From contig OZ345375.1 of the NCBI GenBank assembly GCA_977006965.1, positions 1,364,001-1,428,000 of the forward strand: a stretch of DNA of 64,000 nucleotides. Reading direction: 5' to 3'. The position numbers and the translations under genes were made by a program. Of this stretch, positions 39,655 to 50,291 are shown one piece after another. The notes beneath the pieces are model-generated. The model saw only the letters and a list, made by a program, of their open reading frames with translations, made no database searches and was not told the origin of the DNA. Position 1 is the first letter of the stretch. Every line of letters begins with the position of its first letter. The DNA comes from Phymatolithon calcareum (taxonomy: Eukaryota; Rhodophyta; Florideophyceae; Hapalidiales).

Positions 39655-40497
39655 TCAAACCCGGGGCCATTGCAGGGCTTCGAAAAACAGTAAAGTCCAA
39701 TACGCGACTGCATGTATGTTGCGTTCAGCTTTGTCTTTCCCACGTCGGAAAACCTGGCCACTTGCAGGTATCGCCAACAAAATAAAGAATCCTGTTCGAA
39801 TCAATTGCAAGGTCGACGACATGTCCAGCTTCAAAACCTCTCTGAGCAAAAAGAAGTTTAAATCTGTTGCCACTATTCCACTTGCAATAACAGCTTCTCT
39901 ACCTACAAAAGTGTGTTCACGCCGCCTTCGTCGATGCTGCTGTGGTGCCAGCAAAATACCCAGTTCTATACCAATCGCGTTACATATACAAATGTCAAGC
40001 AAAGCTGTATCCCACCAACATTCCTCCAGAAAGGTAATCCGCTTGCTTGCGACATATTCAGCCATCTCAAAAGCGATAGATGCCGCCCATAATGTAGCAC
40101 GACGGGGATGAACCATGCCCTTGAATGCCCATCCTGCTAAATGAGCTGCGGCATACCGGTCAAGGGAAGCGGACAGAGCAGCCCTGGAGGAACAGTCACT
40201 TGGACGCGGTGCTGGTGAACGTGTACATGTGTGTCCCTTTTCAACATATTTCAGTGCACTGCATACACTTCGTCGAGGGGCTACACTAGCGAATAGAAGT
40301 AGTGCTCCGTAAAGGTAAGAAAGAAGCAGGAGGGCATGTAGAGAGAAGGAGCGTAAGAACTCCAAGCGGATCGCCACCCGCTGCTTTAGGGATTGCTTGT
40401 CTGCGTCCGAATGTTTAGTCGAGCTCCACATTCTAACATGGGGACTTAGACGAACGACGAAGAATAAACGAATGAAGGGGTAAACTTTCTTGACCAT
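39655..40497 (-). CDS. Phosphatidylserine synthase (base-exchange type)
   Basis: A 280-aa polytopic membrane protein of the PSS1/PSS2 family, which swaps the head group of existing phospholipids for serine in the ER. The signature is ITFLEECWWDTALLDICICNAIGIELG, with the acidic pair and CWWD intact. Upstream there are FEMAEY and a first membrane helix (LHALLLLSYLYGALLLFASVA). After the signature, DLNFFLLREVLKL and a last helix match the family end. At 280 aa it is much shorter than the usual 430-480, because the N-terminal helices are missing. Upstream exons may exist, but none is evident in the 370-bp gap. Confidence 0.75.
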   Translation of the reverse strand: MVKKVYPFIRLFFVVRLSPHVRMWSSTKHSDADKQSLKQRVAIRLEFLRSFSLHALLLLSYLYGALLLFASVAPRRSVCSALKYVEKGHTCTRSPAPRPSDCSSRAALSASLDRYAAAHLAGWAFKGMVHPRRATLWAASIAFEMAEYVASKRITFLEECWWDTALLDICICNAIGIELGILLAPQQHRRRRREHTFVGREAVIASGIVATDLNFFLLREVLKLDMSSTLQLIRTGFFILLAIPASGQVFRRGKDKAERNIHAVAYWTLLFFEALQWPRV

Positions 40498-40867
40498 TTC
40501 AATTGAATTGGACCACTAACCCTGATTGCTCACAGTTCCGTTGCTTTAGACACGTTTCCCGAGCAAACATACAGAGCTCCGCATATCTCCGCAATAATTA
40601 TTGAAATATAGCGAATCAGACCTGTGATCTAGTTTTTTAAAACTATGATCTGTTTTTGAAAAATGGATCTTCTCCCATTTTCCCAATCATACATGTATAC
40701 TGGGATCAACACAAGTATATTTGATCTCTCAAATTGGCAGTATCATACCTCTCGGGTTGACGACGGCCGGCAAACCGACGCTTAGCCTAACGGGGAAGCG
40801 CCGTCGAAGAGGATTGCGGTGAAGGGCTTAGGACTGTCTCGTTGCGTGCAGTGCAAACCACTGCACT
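40498..40867. other. Intergenic stretch between divergent PSS and NOP56
   Basis: No gene is visible. GATC-containing words recur between 40618 and 40725, with a short imperfect hairpin (GATCTAGTTTT / AAAACTATGATC, about 40626-40650). It must contain both promoters. Confidence 0.5.
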
Positions 40868-42337
40868 ATGGTTCTTTATCTGCTCAGCGAGTCTGCCTTG
40901 GGCTACGCTCTGATGGAAGTAGTTGAAGCGGACGTTGTGGCTTCACAGGTTGATGCTGTCCAGGAAGCTATGGCCGAATTTTCTCGCTTTTCGAAAATGG
41001 TGAAATTGAAGGCTTTCGCACCTTTCCGATCTGCGCAGCATGCTCTCGAAAATGCCAACATGGTTTCCGAGGGCGCAGTATCAGACTACCTGAAGAATTT
41101 CATGGAATCCAATCTACCGCTTGAAAAGTCCAAGAAGAGCAAGAAGTCCGGGAAAACCCAGCTTGGCGTGCATAAGGACCCGAAGATGAAGTCGGCAGTT
41201 TCAGAAGCTCTGGACAATAAGATTACAATTGTTTCCGACGAACATTCCGACGAGCTACTCCGTGGGGTTCGAATGCACCTCGAGAAATTTATCGACACCC
41301 TGAAACCGGGAGACGCTATCAAGGCCCAGCTCGGTCTTGCGCATTCTTATTCGCGTTCCAAAGTGAAATTCAACGTGCATAAGTCAGACAATATGATCAT
41401 ACAGTCGATTGCTCTGTTGGATCAGCTCGACAAGGATATTAACACATTTGCAATGCGCGTTCGAGAGTGGTACTCGTGGCATTTCCCGGAACTTATTAAG
41501 GTTGTTCCGGACAATATTCAGTATGCTCGCACCGTGCGCGTAATCCGCAACAAGTCGTCCATCGGAGATGATGACATCGAGCGCCTTAAGGAGGTCGTTC
41601 TTGAAGAGGATGTCGCCCGCGATATCATCGATGCGGCTAGGTCTTCTATGGGTACCGATGTATCCGATGTTGATCTCATCAACATTGAGATGTTCGCTTC
41701 CAGAGTCGTCCATCTTGCAGAGTACCGTGCAAGTCTTCAAAGTTACCTGGAGACCAAGATGACCGCAGTGGCACCCAACCTTGCCGCTCTCGTTGGAGAC
41801 CAGATTGGTGCACGTCTTATTTCCCATGCCGGATCGCTCACATCGTTGGCAAAATACCCTGCGTCCACTGTGCAAATATTGGGTGCCGAAAAAGCTTTAT
41901 TCCGCGCGCTGAAAACGAAGGGAAAGACTCCAAAGTATGGCCTGTTGTACAATTCTACGTTTATTGGACGGGCAAAACTCAAAAACAAGGGTAGAATATC
42001 CCGTTATGTCGCCAACAAGTGCTCCATTGCATCTAGAATGGACTGCTTCAGTGAACTTGGGACGAATATTTTCGGTTTGAAGTTGCGCGAACAGGTTGAG
42101 GAACGGTTGCAATTCTACGAAAAGGGGACGGCCCCGAGAAAGAACCTTGATGTCATGAAGGAAGCTTTGACGGAGGCCGCTAAGGAAAATGAAGGGACAA
42201 CTGATGCAGCCGAGGACACGAAGGATGTTGATATGAAGACACCCGAGGCCGCGCCGAAGAAGAGGAAGCGAAGCAAGGAGGAAAAGAGTTCGAAGAAGAA
42301 GCGCAAGAAGTCGAAGTCCGAAGTTAAGGTCGAATAA
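40868..42337 (+). CDS. NOP56: Box C/D snoRNP core protein NOP56
   Basis: A 489-aa nucleolar protein required for 2'-O-methylation and pre-rRNA processing. Order: NOP5 N-terminal domain (about 1-70), coiled coil (about 175-260) with DNMIIQSIALLDQLDKDINTF and VREWYSWHFPEL, and the Nop domain (about 275-415) with HAGSLTSLAKYPASTVQILGAEKALFRALK then KYGLLYNSTFIGRA and RISRYVANKCSIASRMDCF. The tail (about 435-489) is a KKE/D type low-complexity stretch (KKRKRSKEEKSSKKKRKK). The wording separates it from NOP58 and PRP31. Confidence 0.95.
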   Translation: MVLYLLSESALGYALMEVVEADVVASQVDAVQEAMAEFSRFSKMVKLKAFAPFRSAQHALENANMVSEGAVSDYLKNFMESNLPLEKSKKSKKSGKTQLGVHKDPKMKSAVSEALDNKITIVSDEHSDELLRGVRMHLEKFIDTLKPGDAIKAQLGLAHSYSRSKVKFNVHKSDNMIIQSIALLDQLDKDINTFAMRVREWYSWHFPELIKVVPDNIQYARTVRVIRNKSSIGDDDIERLKEVVLEEDVARDIIDAARSSMGTDVSDVDLINIEMFASRVVHLAEYRASLQSYLETKMTAVAPNLAALVGDQIGARLISHAGSLTSLAKYPASTVQILGAEKALFRALKTKGKTPKYGLLYNSTFIGRAKLKNKGRISRYVANKCSIASRMDCFSELGTNIFGLKLREQVEERLQFYEKGTAPRKNLDVMKEALTEAAKENEGTTDAAEDTKDVDMKTPEAAPKKRKRSKEEKSSKKKRKKSKSEVKVE

Positions 42338-42420
42338 GTAACTATCCAACTTTAACTTAGTCTCTATAAACCAATCGCGGAAGAAAAGATGTTCTCTAGC
42401 CTACCGAATTTGAGTTGTGT

Positions 42421-45400
42421 TTATTGTTGAGGAAGAGCAGTGACACCTTGAGCGCCTCCAAGAGAGAAGACTAAATTCCGGAGTTGTTCTGCATGGGTCG
42501 TTATCATTCGTTTCTTGGCCTTGTTATGCGCAGCATGAAGCTGTGGAACTGATTTTGTGGGTATGGTGCTCATTTCGCGCGTCATACAATTTTCAAGACG
42601 AACACATTGCTGCATTTGCAAAATGCGAAGCTGCCGGAATTGTTCGTTCAGCGCATGTCTCTCCGCCGGGGACAACGTCCGAAAGTGTTCACCCGATCCC
42701 CCATAACCTGCTTGAACGTCGACATTGACAGGTCCTCTACCGCCATTAATCATATCCAGTTGTTGATGTTGACCCACAGGCCTTGGACTGCTGTTTCCAT
42801 TTGCTTGAATACTTCCATTTACTGGCGCTGGAGCAGGTTGGTGCGTGGGGTTGTTCGCCATCAAAGACCGTGCAAGTCGAGCAGCTTGCCGCCCAAATCT
42901 GCTAGGATTGCCTTGGAATGCGTTGAATATTTGGATCAATGTCGGATTGTTCGCGAGTGCGAGGTCAACCAATGTGTCTTCAACTTCGGCACTTTCCCCA
43001 ATGTCGGCAATTTTGTTCAATAAATCCTGCTGCAGGGATTCCGGCGTTGACGTCGCAGGTGCTGGGTGTCCAGTGCCATTCCAGGCCGGGATCCCTCTCG
43101 AGGCTTGATTCTGATTCAGCGACGAACCACTGTAGTTTACAGGCACTACTCGCCCACTGCCCACTGGAATCATTTCGACTTGGCGGCCGTCGTACACGGC
43201 GTCGGGTGGGCTTGCTTCAGAAAGTCGCCTATTTTGAGAGTTAATCATATGTTGAGCGCGTTCAAAGCTACCGTTCTGATGCGCAGGTTGCACAGGTGCT
43301 AACCGTGCCACGTTTGCCTCTTGCATAGCACGCACCCTCTGGTGTTGCCCTTGTCCCAAAATGCTTCCAGGTTGAATATTCAGTGGGATTGCGGGCATCT
43401 GATGTACAGGACTGGATACGTTTATCATCGTCATCCCTTGAGTTGTCACAGTAGGGGCAGCTGGGCTTGACACGAGTACAACATTCTGCACAGGATTCAA
43501 GGGGACCGCTTGAGAATGGTTCGCCGCAGACGGTTCAGAGTTGTTGTGCACCAAAACCAGAGGTGGAGGTAGTTCCCTCGACCGCGGCACAACTTCTGAT
43601 GATGCTGCTGCATTTGAGACAATTGGAACATTCTGCACAGGAGTAGAAGAAACTAAAGCTCGTTGCGGAAGTACGCCCGAGTGAGAAGAGATGGGTAGGG
43701 AAACTCCAGTTGGGTTCCGGCTACTCTGCTCCTGGATAGGCCCTAACGGTGCCACGGCATCCAAAGACGTAGCTCTGCTTTGTTCAGCATTCGAAAGCGC
43801 TGTAGTGGGAACTTGCGATATAGGCGACGCTCTGCGTGCATGAGTCGGGACGGTAGACATGACGGGCGCAGAAACTCCTAATCCGTCCGGCTGTCTCTGC
43901 TGTTGCCCTGCAGTGGGAACTTGCGATGTAGGCGACGCTCTGCGTGCATGAGTCGGGACGGTAGAGATGATGGGTGCAGAAACTCCCAATCCGTCCGACT
44001 GTCTCTGCTGTTGCCCTGCAGTGGGAACTTGCGATGTAGGCGAAGCTCTGCGTGCATGAGTCGGGACGGTAGAGATGATGGGCGAAGAAACTCCCAATCC
44101 GTCCGGCTGTCTCTGCTGTTGCCCTGCAGTGGGAACTTGCGATGAAGGCGACGTTCTGCGTGCATGAGTCGGGACGGTAGAGTTGAAGGGTACAGAAACT
44201 CCCAATCCGTCCGGCTGTCTCCGCTGTTGCCCTGGCGCGTTGGCAAGCTGGGAACTACGTGAAGAGACGTAGGGGGCAGTAGAGCGTTGTACACCCGAGC
44301 CTGCACCTGAGGGTAGTCCCGACGGCGTCGACCGATTTGAATTCAAAGCATCATTCTCTGCCCCCTTTGCCAGATCATTTCGTGACACAACTTTCTTCGT
44401 GTTTTCCGGGCTCACCTTATTTGGCGCAGCAGGATGAACCGGAGATGATGGCGGCCGAACAGATGATGATGATAGAACGGCCCCTGGTGCCTGGGCCTTA
44501 GAAGTACATCGGGAAGTGCCAACAGGGGCATTTACTGTCTGAGATTGCGACTCGATCACGCTCGGCCTCGGAGACGGCGTCGAGCAAAGAGCTACTGTCC
44601 TCTTTCTGGCAGGATCGGGAGGTGCAGCATCGTCCGCATCATCCAAAACGACAACTTCGTCAGGGGATAGAAAACCGTAAGAAGTTCGATCTTTCTCACC
44701 GAACTTGTGATAGAAAAGCCGCGCACGCCTTTTGGAGCGCTCGCGCATTTTAGAAAACGCATACTTCAACTGCGATTGCTCAGAAGCACTGAGAACAGCA
44801 CCACATGATCTCTGATCGGCTGTCGTCCAAAAAGCATCAGCGCACTCGAAGGGAATGTGAACAGACTCGCTGAGACTTCTCTGGCCCACAATGCGTAGTC
44901 GGTTACAGCGATTGCAACGCAGCCAGTCTGTTTTGTAGAGACAGATGAAATCGTTGTGCAACGAGGGATGAAGAACCATGTCCACAGGATTTCCCTGTGC
45001 TGCATCTGCCGCAAGACGCGCTAATGGCTTCCACGGAGGCGGCAAGGGTTCCGGTCTAACAGCTGGCATATAAGCCTTGGACTTGTCATTGCCTTTGACG
45101 CTCTTACAAGCTCTGCACAAAAATCCTTCTGATTCGCTGTCCTTCATAGGTGGCCAATGGCAATGTTTGTGAAATGCAAGGGGGCATCTTTCGCATGCAA
45201 CAAGACTACCACTCGAGCCACATACAGAGCAAACATCTGTAGATGATACTCCTTCCATTGACTCTGCCGCAGATGCGAAAGGAGAAAACTTTGCCATAGA
45301 AGAATCGCGAGGAAAATCGAACCGCTTTGGCCTGCATGCGAAGAAATGGAACCGATCTTTGCCCGCAGCGTCATTCTCCCTAATCGTCGGCAAGTTGATC

Positions 45401-46599
45401 AATGAAATTTTCTTCCGTGGTGCGGAATGCCTTGCTCCATTCTGCAACGCTTGTGTCATAGGTGGCTTGGGTTCCCCATTTGCATCGCGTTTCCCCAGCA
45501 CATTTGCTTCGCTACTACTCTGCTTAGAAGGTTTGGTCGTAGCTTTTGAAATCGGAACATGGCCTCGAGATAGCGGTGATGACAAACGAGGCTCCATCCA
45601 GTTTTGATTCACTCGAGATGCGTTGCCTGCAGCCATTTTTACGGTACTCTTAGTCCCGGGGGAATTCACAACGTTCGCAGTTGGTACAGAAGTTTTGTTC
45701 GCAGATGCACGACAGTTGAAACGACAAATACTTTGATCTGCGATGAGAACCCCGTGCGTGTTGCAGAGAAGACATTTCCCGACAGGAGGGGAATTGGAAC
45801 TCTTTGCATTTGCTGGCTTCGCAGCCCTGCTTGGGACATTGTTGGCTTTTCTCAATAAGTTTTCTTCCTGCTGCTGCAAAAGAAGCGCTGTAGCTCGCGA
45901 GCCAACATCCTTAACAGCACCCCTGTTTGACCCGCTAGCACAGTTCACGAGTTTTTGCTTCTTGACAAGAGACTCAGGACGCTGCCCAGAATTAGAACCA
46001 GTCGTGGTACGTTGTGTACTTCCCAGCCCCATGACCTGGTTCGTGCCCATTTGTCCTGGTTTCCCTACGCTCTTGGATTGCTTGTAATATTTCTTCGCAG
46101 AGGATGGCTCAGGATTTAACGCCTCCGAGTCGCAGCTGTCCAGACTTAACGAAGACGACGCACGGCGAAGTTTTTTGCCAACTCTTGAAGATTTGCGTGG
46201 AGATGTCTTTGCTATGGGTTGCGTGCTATGCTCGTTCTCATCATCGTCACTCTCCGACGAGCTTAAATTGGCGGCCGGTCCTAACTGGATTGCAGCGTGG
46301 GTGACGGGTGGTACGGAAGAAGTATTGGGGCAGGCGTCCGAGACACCGTCCAAGTCAATCGTTGGTGTGGAGCCAGGCACACGAGACCTCAATAGACGAG
46401 ACCCAGGAGACTTCGACGCAAAGTTGCGCTTTGCCGATAGTCTTTCCAGAGGTTTCTCTTCACTCTTCTCAAGAATAACCTTGTCAGACGGGTTTTTAGC
46501 ATGCTCGTTGTTCAGAATGCTGTTCCAGGTATTCGGCGTGCGCTTTGAAGAGCCCGTTGGTGACGCTGATTCTATATGCAGCTTCGGAGTGTGAGACAT
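42421..46599 (-). CDS. Large chromatin protein with PHD finger and CW zinc finger
   Basis: A single-exon 1392-aa protein from the first ATG at 46599. Most of it is Ser/Pro/Gln-rich and disordered. A Cys cluster CLLCNTHGVL..CRFNCR lies near residue 270. The PHD finger is at about 460-510 (CSVCGSSGSLVACERCPLAFHKHC .. CRAC); such fingers read histone H3 N-termini. A CW domain at about 570-615 (WLRCNRCNRLRIV .. W .. C) binds methylated H3K4 in other proteins. A tandem array of four about 36-residue units (PTAGQQQRQPDGLGV..) lies at about 800-945. The C-terminal 40 residues form a charged helix. A nuclear chromatin reader is likely; the complex is unknown. Confidence 0.85.
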   Translation of the reverse strand: MSHTPKLHIESASPTGSSKRTPNTWNSILNNEHAKNPSDKVILEKSEEKPLERLSAKRNFASKSPGSRLLRSRVPGSTPTIDLDGVSDACPNTSSVPPVTHAAIQLGPAANLSSSESDDDENEHSTQPIAKTSPRKSSRVGKKLRRASSSLSLDSCDSEALNPEPSSAKKYYKQSKSVGKPGQMGTNQVMGLGSTQRTTTGSNSGQRPESLVKKQKLVNCASGSNRGAVKDVGSRATALLLQQQEENLLRKANNVPSRAAKPANAKSSNSPPVGKCLLCNTHGVLIADQSICRFNCRASANKTSVPTANVVNSPGTKSTVKMAAGNASRVNQNWMEPRLSSPLSRGHVPISKATTKPSKQSSSEANVLGKRDANGEPKPPMTQALQNGARHSAPRKKISLINLPTIRENDAAGKDRFHFFACRPKRFDFPRDSSMAKFSPFASAAESMEGVSSTDVCSVCGSSGSLVACERCPLAFHKHCHWPPMKDSESEGFLCRACKSVKGNDKSKAYMPAVRPEPLPPPWKPLARLAADAAQGNPVDMVLHPSLHNDFICLYKTDWLRCNRCNRLRIVGQRSLSESVHIPFECADAFWTTADQRSCGAVLSASEQSQLKYAFSKMRERSKRRARLFYHKFGEKDRTSYGFLSPDEVVVLDDADDAAPPDPARKRTVALCSTPSPRPSVIESQSQTVNAPVGTSRCTSKAQAPGAVLSSSSVRPPSSPVHPAAPNKVSPENTKKVVSRNDLAKGAENDALNSNRSTPSGLPSGAGSGVQRSTAPYVSSRSSQLANAPGQQRRQPDGLGVSVPFNSTVPTHARRTSPSSQVPTAGQQQRQPDGLGVSSPIISTVPTHARRASPTSQVPTAGQQQRQSDGLGVSAPIISTVPTHARRASPTSQVPTAGQQQRQPDGLGVSAPVMSTVPTHARRASPISQVPTTALSNAEQSRATSLDAVAPLGPIQEQSSRNPTGVSLPISSHSGVLPQRALVSSTPVQNVPIVSNAAASSEVVPRSRELPPPLVLVHNNSEPSAANHSQAVPLNPVQNVVLVSSPAAPTVTTQGMTMINVSSPVHQMPAIPLNIQPGSILGQGQHQRVRAMQEANVARLAPVQPAHQNGSFERAQHMINSQNRRLSEASPPDAVYDGRQVEMIPVGSGRVVPVNYSGSSLNQNQASRGIPAWNGTGHPAPATSTPESLQQDLLNKIADIGESAEVEDTLVDLALANNPTLIQIFNAFQGNPSRFGRQAARLARSLMANNPTHQPAPAPVNGSIQANGNSSPRPVGQHQQLDMINGGRGPVNVDVQAGYGGSGEHFRTLSPAERHALNEQFRQLRILQMQQCVRLENCMTREMSTIPTKSVPQLHAAHNKAKKRMITTHAEQLRNLVFSLGGAQGVTALPQQ
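43800..44240. repeat. Tandem 108-bp repeat inside the PHD/CW gene
   Basis: Four head-to-tail copies of a 108-bp unit (36 codons, frame kept). Within each copy the minus strand encodes STVPTHARRASPTSQVPTAG and QQQRQPDGLGVS. The outermost copies are the most diverged, as expected for expansion from the centre by unequal exchange or slippage. Confidence 0.85.
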
Positions 46600-46908
46600 C
46601 GGTGTCGGTGGTGTGGCGACCTTTACCTCCCATCCTACAATACACAACCGACCCAAACGCCTCTTCAGATCGGGAATTTCTGATTTTAACAAAAAAACTC
46701 AAGATTTCTTATGATACTCTTTAGACCCAAGCTTTACGATAATATTTTTGGCAAAGAGCAAGTTTTTTCCAAAAAACCCAAAACTTTTCATTCTTTTTCG
46801 AAAGGCGTTAATTTAATTTTCACTTTTCTCAAAAGATTGCTTAGCGGTGGATACCGGGGCGAGACTCCGAGCCTGAATCTTGCGAGGCGACGGCATTATA
46901 CAGCAACC
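46600..46908. promoter_or_regulatory. Bidirectional interval of the PHD/CW gene and Rab GDI
   Basis: 309 bp between divergent ATGs. The central part has A/T runs (46688-46700, 46764-46800). No TATA box at a standard distance is convincing. Confidence 0.45.
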
Positions 46909-48413
46909 ATGGCGGATCCCAACGCAATGAAGGAGAATATTTCCATAAATGGAAAGGAGTACGAACCGCTCGCAGATGGAACTTACGACGCAGTCGTTCT
47001 TGGCACTGGCCTCACAGAATGCATTCTCTCCGGATTGCTCAGCGTTGGCGGATTACGAGTACTTCATTGCGACCGCAACAATTACTACGGCGGTAAATGC
47101 GCAAGCTTGAACATGAAGATGATGGTGGATAAATTTGCTCCTTCATCCGGTGGTCCCAATCCTGAACTCGGGTCCAGCAGGGATTACAACATCGATCTCA
47201 TTCCCAAGTTCATTATGGCAGGAGGAAACATGGTTAATATGCTTTTGCATACAGGTGTCACTCGATATCTGGAATTCAAGCTTGTCGATGGATCATTTGG
47301 TATGTATTATCCGCTCTGCGTAGAGGCCTTGCGTTTTGTTGACTTTGCAGTTTTACTGATAAGCGATTATGGTTATTTTCCACACTTTCTGCGATTGCTT
47401 CAGTTTTCACTGACGACCGTCCTCACAAAGTTCCAGTAACACCGAAGGAGGCAATGACATCTTCTCTCATGGGCCTGTTTGAGAAGAACAGATGCCGCAG
47501 CTTTTTCTCTTTTGTTCACAGCTACGATCACGACGACCAGTCGACTCACGGTGGCTTGGATCTCGAGACAATGCCCATGGCCCAGCTCTATGAATACTAC
47601 GGTCTGCAGCCCACTACAATCAGCTTTATCGGGCATGCGCTCGCCTTGTATCGGGACGACTCATACATGCAGAAGCCAGCGCTTGAAACCATACGCAAAA
47701 TTCAGCTTTATGCCAAATCTCTCGCTCGACATGGCCGATCTCCGTACCTGTACCCGCTGTATGGCCTAGGTGAGCTTCCCCAGGCATTTGCGCGTTTGTC
47801 AGCTGTTCATGGAGGCACTTACATGCTGCAAACGCCAATCGATGAAATCTTGTGTAACGACAACGGCGTGGCCGTGGGTGTACGCTCTGGTGACAGAGCT
47901 GCAAAGTGCGAATTTATCGCCGGCGATCCGAGCTATTTCCCGAAGAAAGTGAGCCATATCGGTAAGGTCGTGCGGTGCTACTGCATTTTGAATCATTGTC
48001 CTCCGAATACAAAAGAGTCAACGTCCTGCCAAATTATCGTTCCGGCTGCCCAAGTTTCTTCGTCGCGCAAAAATGATATATACGTTCTTGTGCTTTCCAA
48101 TAATCACCGCACGACACCAGAAGATAAATATCTCGCATTGGTGTCGACAACGGTCGAGACGGACGATCCGCATTCTGAGCTCGCCCCGGGCTTGGCTCTC
48201 CTTGGCGAAATTCAAGAGTCCTTCCTTTCCGTTGATGACGTATACGAGCCAAAAAGCAATGGGAAGAAAGAGCGCGTGTACATATCGCGAAGCTACGATG
48301 CTACGACGCATTTCGAGACCACGATGGAAGATGTTTTAGACTTGTACAAGAGGATTTTTGGAACTGAGCTGGTCATGAAGACTGGAGGTGAAGCGGCAGG
48401 GAGCAGTTCGTAA
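46909..48413 (+). CDS. GDI: Rab GDP dissociation inhibitor, two exons
   Basis: A 466-aa cytosolic protein that extracts GDP-bound prenylated Rabs from membranes and recycles them. Exon 1 is 46909-47299 and exon 2 is 47404-48413, with a 104-nt GTATGT..CAG intron joining LVDGSF to VFTDDRPHKVP. Motifs: YDAVVLGTGLTECILSGLLS (first conserved region), DRNNYYGG, FIMAGGNMVNMLLHTGVTRYLEFK, then YLYPLYGLGELPQAFARLSAVHGGTYML. FAD-site remnants are typical of the GDI/REP family. The start was chosen for its CAACCATGG context; the frame is open further upstream. Confidence 0.95.
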
Positions 48414-48642
48414 AATGCGCCAGCGCTAAGAACCCCGTCGCCAAGGATACTTTCAGCTTCGAATCCAGAGCTATTCTGACGACTTTTAGAATAACAAGGA
48501 ATATTTTGAAAGAGTGCTGGGTTCTAGGCGCTCGGATTCTCACCATGATACTAAGCAATGCTACTGGAAGTGTTTTTTAACCAAAGACATTAAGTACCCT
48601 GCATCGAGCATGATGGTCACCCTCGCAGTACAATTGCCAGAT

Positions 48643-49383
48643 TCATTCGGCGTCACATACGCCAGAGGACCCAATTTCGAATACAGCATGCCCACATGCT
48701 TGTCGCACACTCTTGACGAGAACTGCATATCGTGTTCCATACATGTTGGTGGTGAGCGCCAGTCTTATAGGGCATATATGCGCCCATTGTGCCCCCATGG
48801 CCGCGGTAGGAAGCGTAGAGAACTCGAAATCTGTGGCGAGTACTACCGGGGTTTCCACAGCCGATTTGACATCGTTGACGATTACGACAGCGCAATTGTA
48901 CTGACGTGCAAGATGTCCCAGTCTTCCAGCAAAAATTTGGCAACGCTTAATCGGATGTGCCATGGTCGTAGCTCTGGATACAAAGGCTATTGAATCAATG
49001 ATCAAAAGGCGCACATTTCCTATCCCCTGGAGCATTTTTGGGAGCGCATGGATGAGACACGCAAGGATATAGTCTGCATTGCACATTCTAACAATATGAA
49101 CGGCGTCCTCTGTTACCTTCATTTCGCGCAGCCTTTGCATATCGACTGATCCATCAGAATCTATGACAAGCGCCTTGCCGCCTTGGTTGTCAACGCTTCG
49201 ACAAAGGGAAAGAGCGAGTTGTGTCGTTCCTGACCCCTGCTCCCCGAATATTTCTGTAACTTCGCCAGGACATATACCTCCACCTAGAAGTTCGTCAATA
49301 TTCGAGCTTCCAGTGGATAAAAATTCAGGATCAAGGTTAGCTTCGACTCCCTGGGAAGAATACTTGTAGCATCTGAAATTCAT
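48643..49383 (-). CDS. RAD51-family recombinase-like protein, probably RAD51C branch
   Basis: A 246-aa RecA/RAD51 core with no N-terminal HhH domain. STGSSNIDELLGGGICPGEVTEIFGEQGSG starts the ATPase fold, RLLIIDSIAF is Walker B, then GHLARQYNCAVVIVNDV and a C-terminal beta-strand set. Walker A reads GEQGSGTTQ, so the invariant Lys is Thr (residue 53, ACG codon at 49225-49227), one base from AAG/ACG; nucleotide hydrolysis should be impaired. Such paralogues help load RAD51 during recombination repair and can act without their own ATPase. The exact paralogue is not certain. Confidence 0.75.
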   Translation of the reverse strand: MNFRCYKYSSQGVEANLDPEFLSTGSSNIDELLGGGICPGEVTEIFGEQGSGTTQLALSLCRSVDNQGGKALVIDSDGSVDMQRLREMKVTEDAVHIVRMCNADYILACLIHALPKMLQGIGNVRLLIIDSIAFVSRATTMAHPIKRCQIFAGRLGHLARQYNCAVVIVNDVKSAVETPVVLATDFEFSTLPTAAMGAQWAHICPIRLALTTNMYGTRYAVLVKSVRQACGHAVFEIGSSGVCDAE

Positions 49384-49446
49384 TGCTGGTAACAGTCAGA
49401 TCTGATTTTCAACTGGAGCACAAGCGACCGCAGTGCTGCTATTCAA

Positions 49447-50050
49447 TCAGGTCGCGGTCTTCTGAAGCATGTCCATTGCCTTCACCAAATGGTATCGAGC
49501 ACAAACACATGCCTGTCGACGGGAATAGTGGACTTCACGTGAGCACTCACGAATTATTGATCCGTTCTGAATGTGAATGTGTTTTATTCCCAAATCTCCT
49601 CTTCGTGACACACGTGTAACCCACCCACGAGTTATGATAGAGATATCATAAGTCGGCGACATGTCCTTTACCACTGAAAAGTGTTTTTTGTTCGTTTCTC
49701 GAGATTTTGAAACAATTGTCAGGGGCCGGTTATTCCCTATTCCCATTAGAAAACCTTTCGAAAAGCTAGCCCTGTTACTCTTAGGTGAGGCGTTGGGAGC
49801 TTTTAAGTAAATCCTTTGCAGGGCAGTCAAGTTGCACTTGAGGAGATCCTCTGGACAGTGTCTGTGAGGCTCCACTTTCGTTCGTTCTCGTTGGGTCTTC
49901 TTCGATAGACTGTCGGTGTTCTTGTTCGAGACACGACCGATTGTGCGTCTCTCGATCTTCCCGTTGTTGAACACCAGTATAGAGTAATTCTTACTTAGAT
50001 CGCAGTACAAATGGTCCAGGCAGCTTCAGACACGGCTCTGTGAACAGCAT
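49447..50050 (-). CDS. Possible two-exon gene, 172 aa, unknown
   Basis: Not recognised. An ATG at 50050 begins a 56-nt exon (50050-49995, MLFTEPCLKLPGPFVLRS). It joins in frame to 49447-49909 across an 85-nt GTAAGA..ACAG intron (49910-49994), the size of the other introns here. Without the intron, the long frame has no ATG for its first 88 codons. The product is basic (SKKTQRERTKVE.., CPEDLLKCNLTALQRIYLK..) and ends CARYHLVKAMDMLQKTAT. It lies on the same strand, 64 bp upstream of the RAD51-like gene. Confidence 0.4.
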
Positions 50051-50291
50051 GCGTACAACCATTGTTCCGTTACAGCAGCCAAACAACTAGCGCCTGTCAT
50101 AAGCGCCGCTCGTCGACCGATTGTTAGATCATATGTTAGAGTCTCCAGACTATTGCGCCCAGACAGTTACATAGGCAAGAGGGCGGGAGAACCTGAAGTA
50201 AACAACCTACCGCACTTTCCAACAACTAGGTTTGCCCCTAGTTGCCACAACAGGGAATTTGTCCGCGGCCTTCGGATATCTGTCCTTCGAA

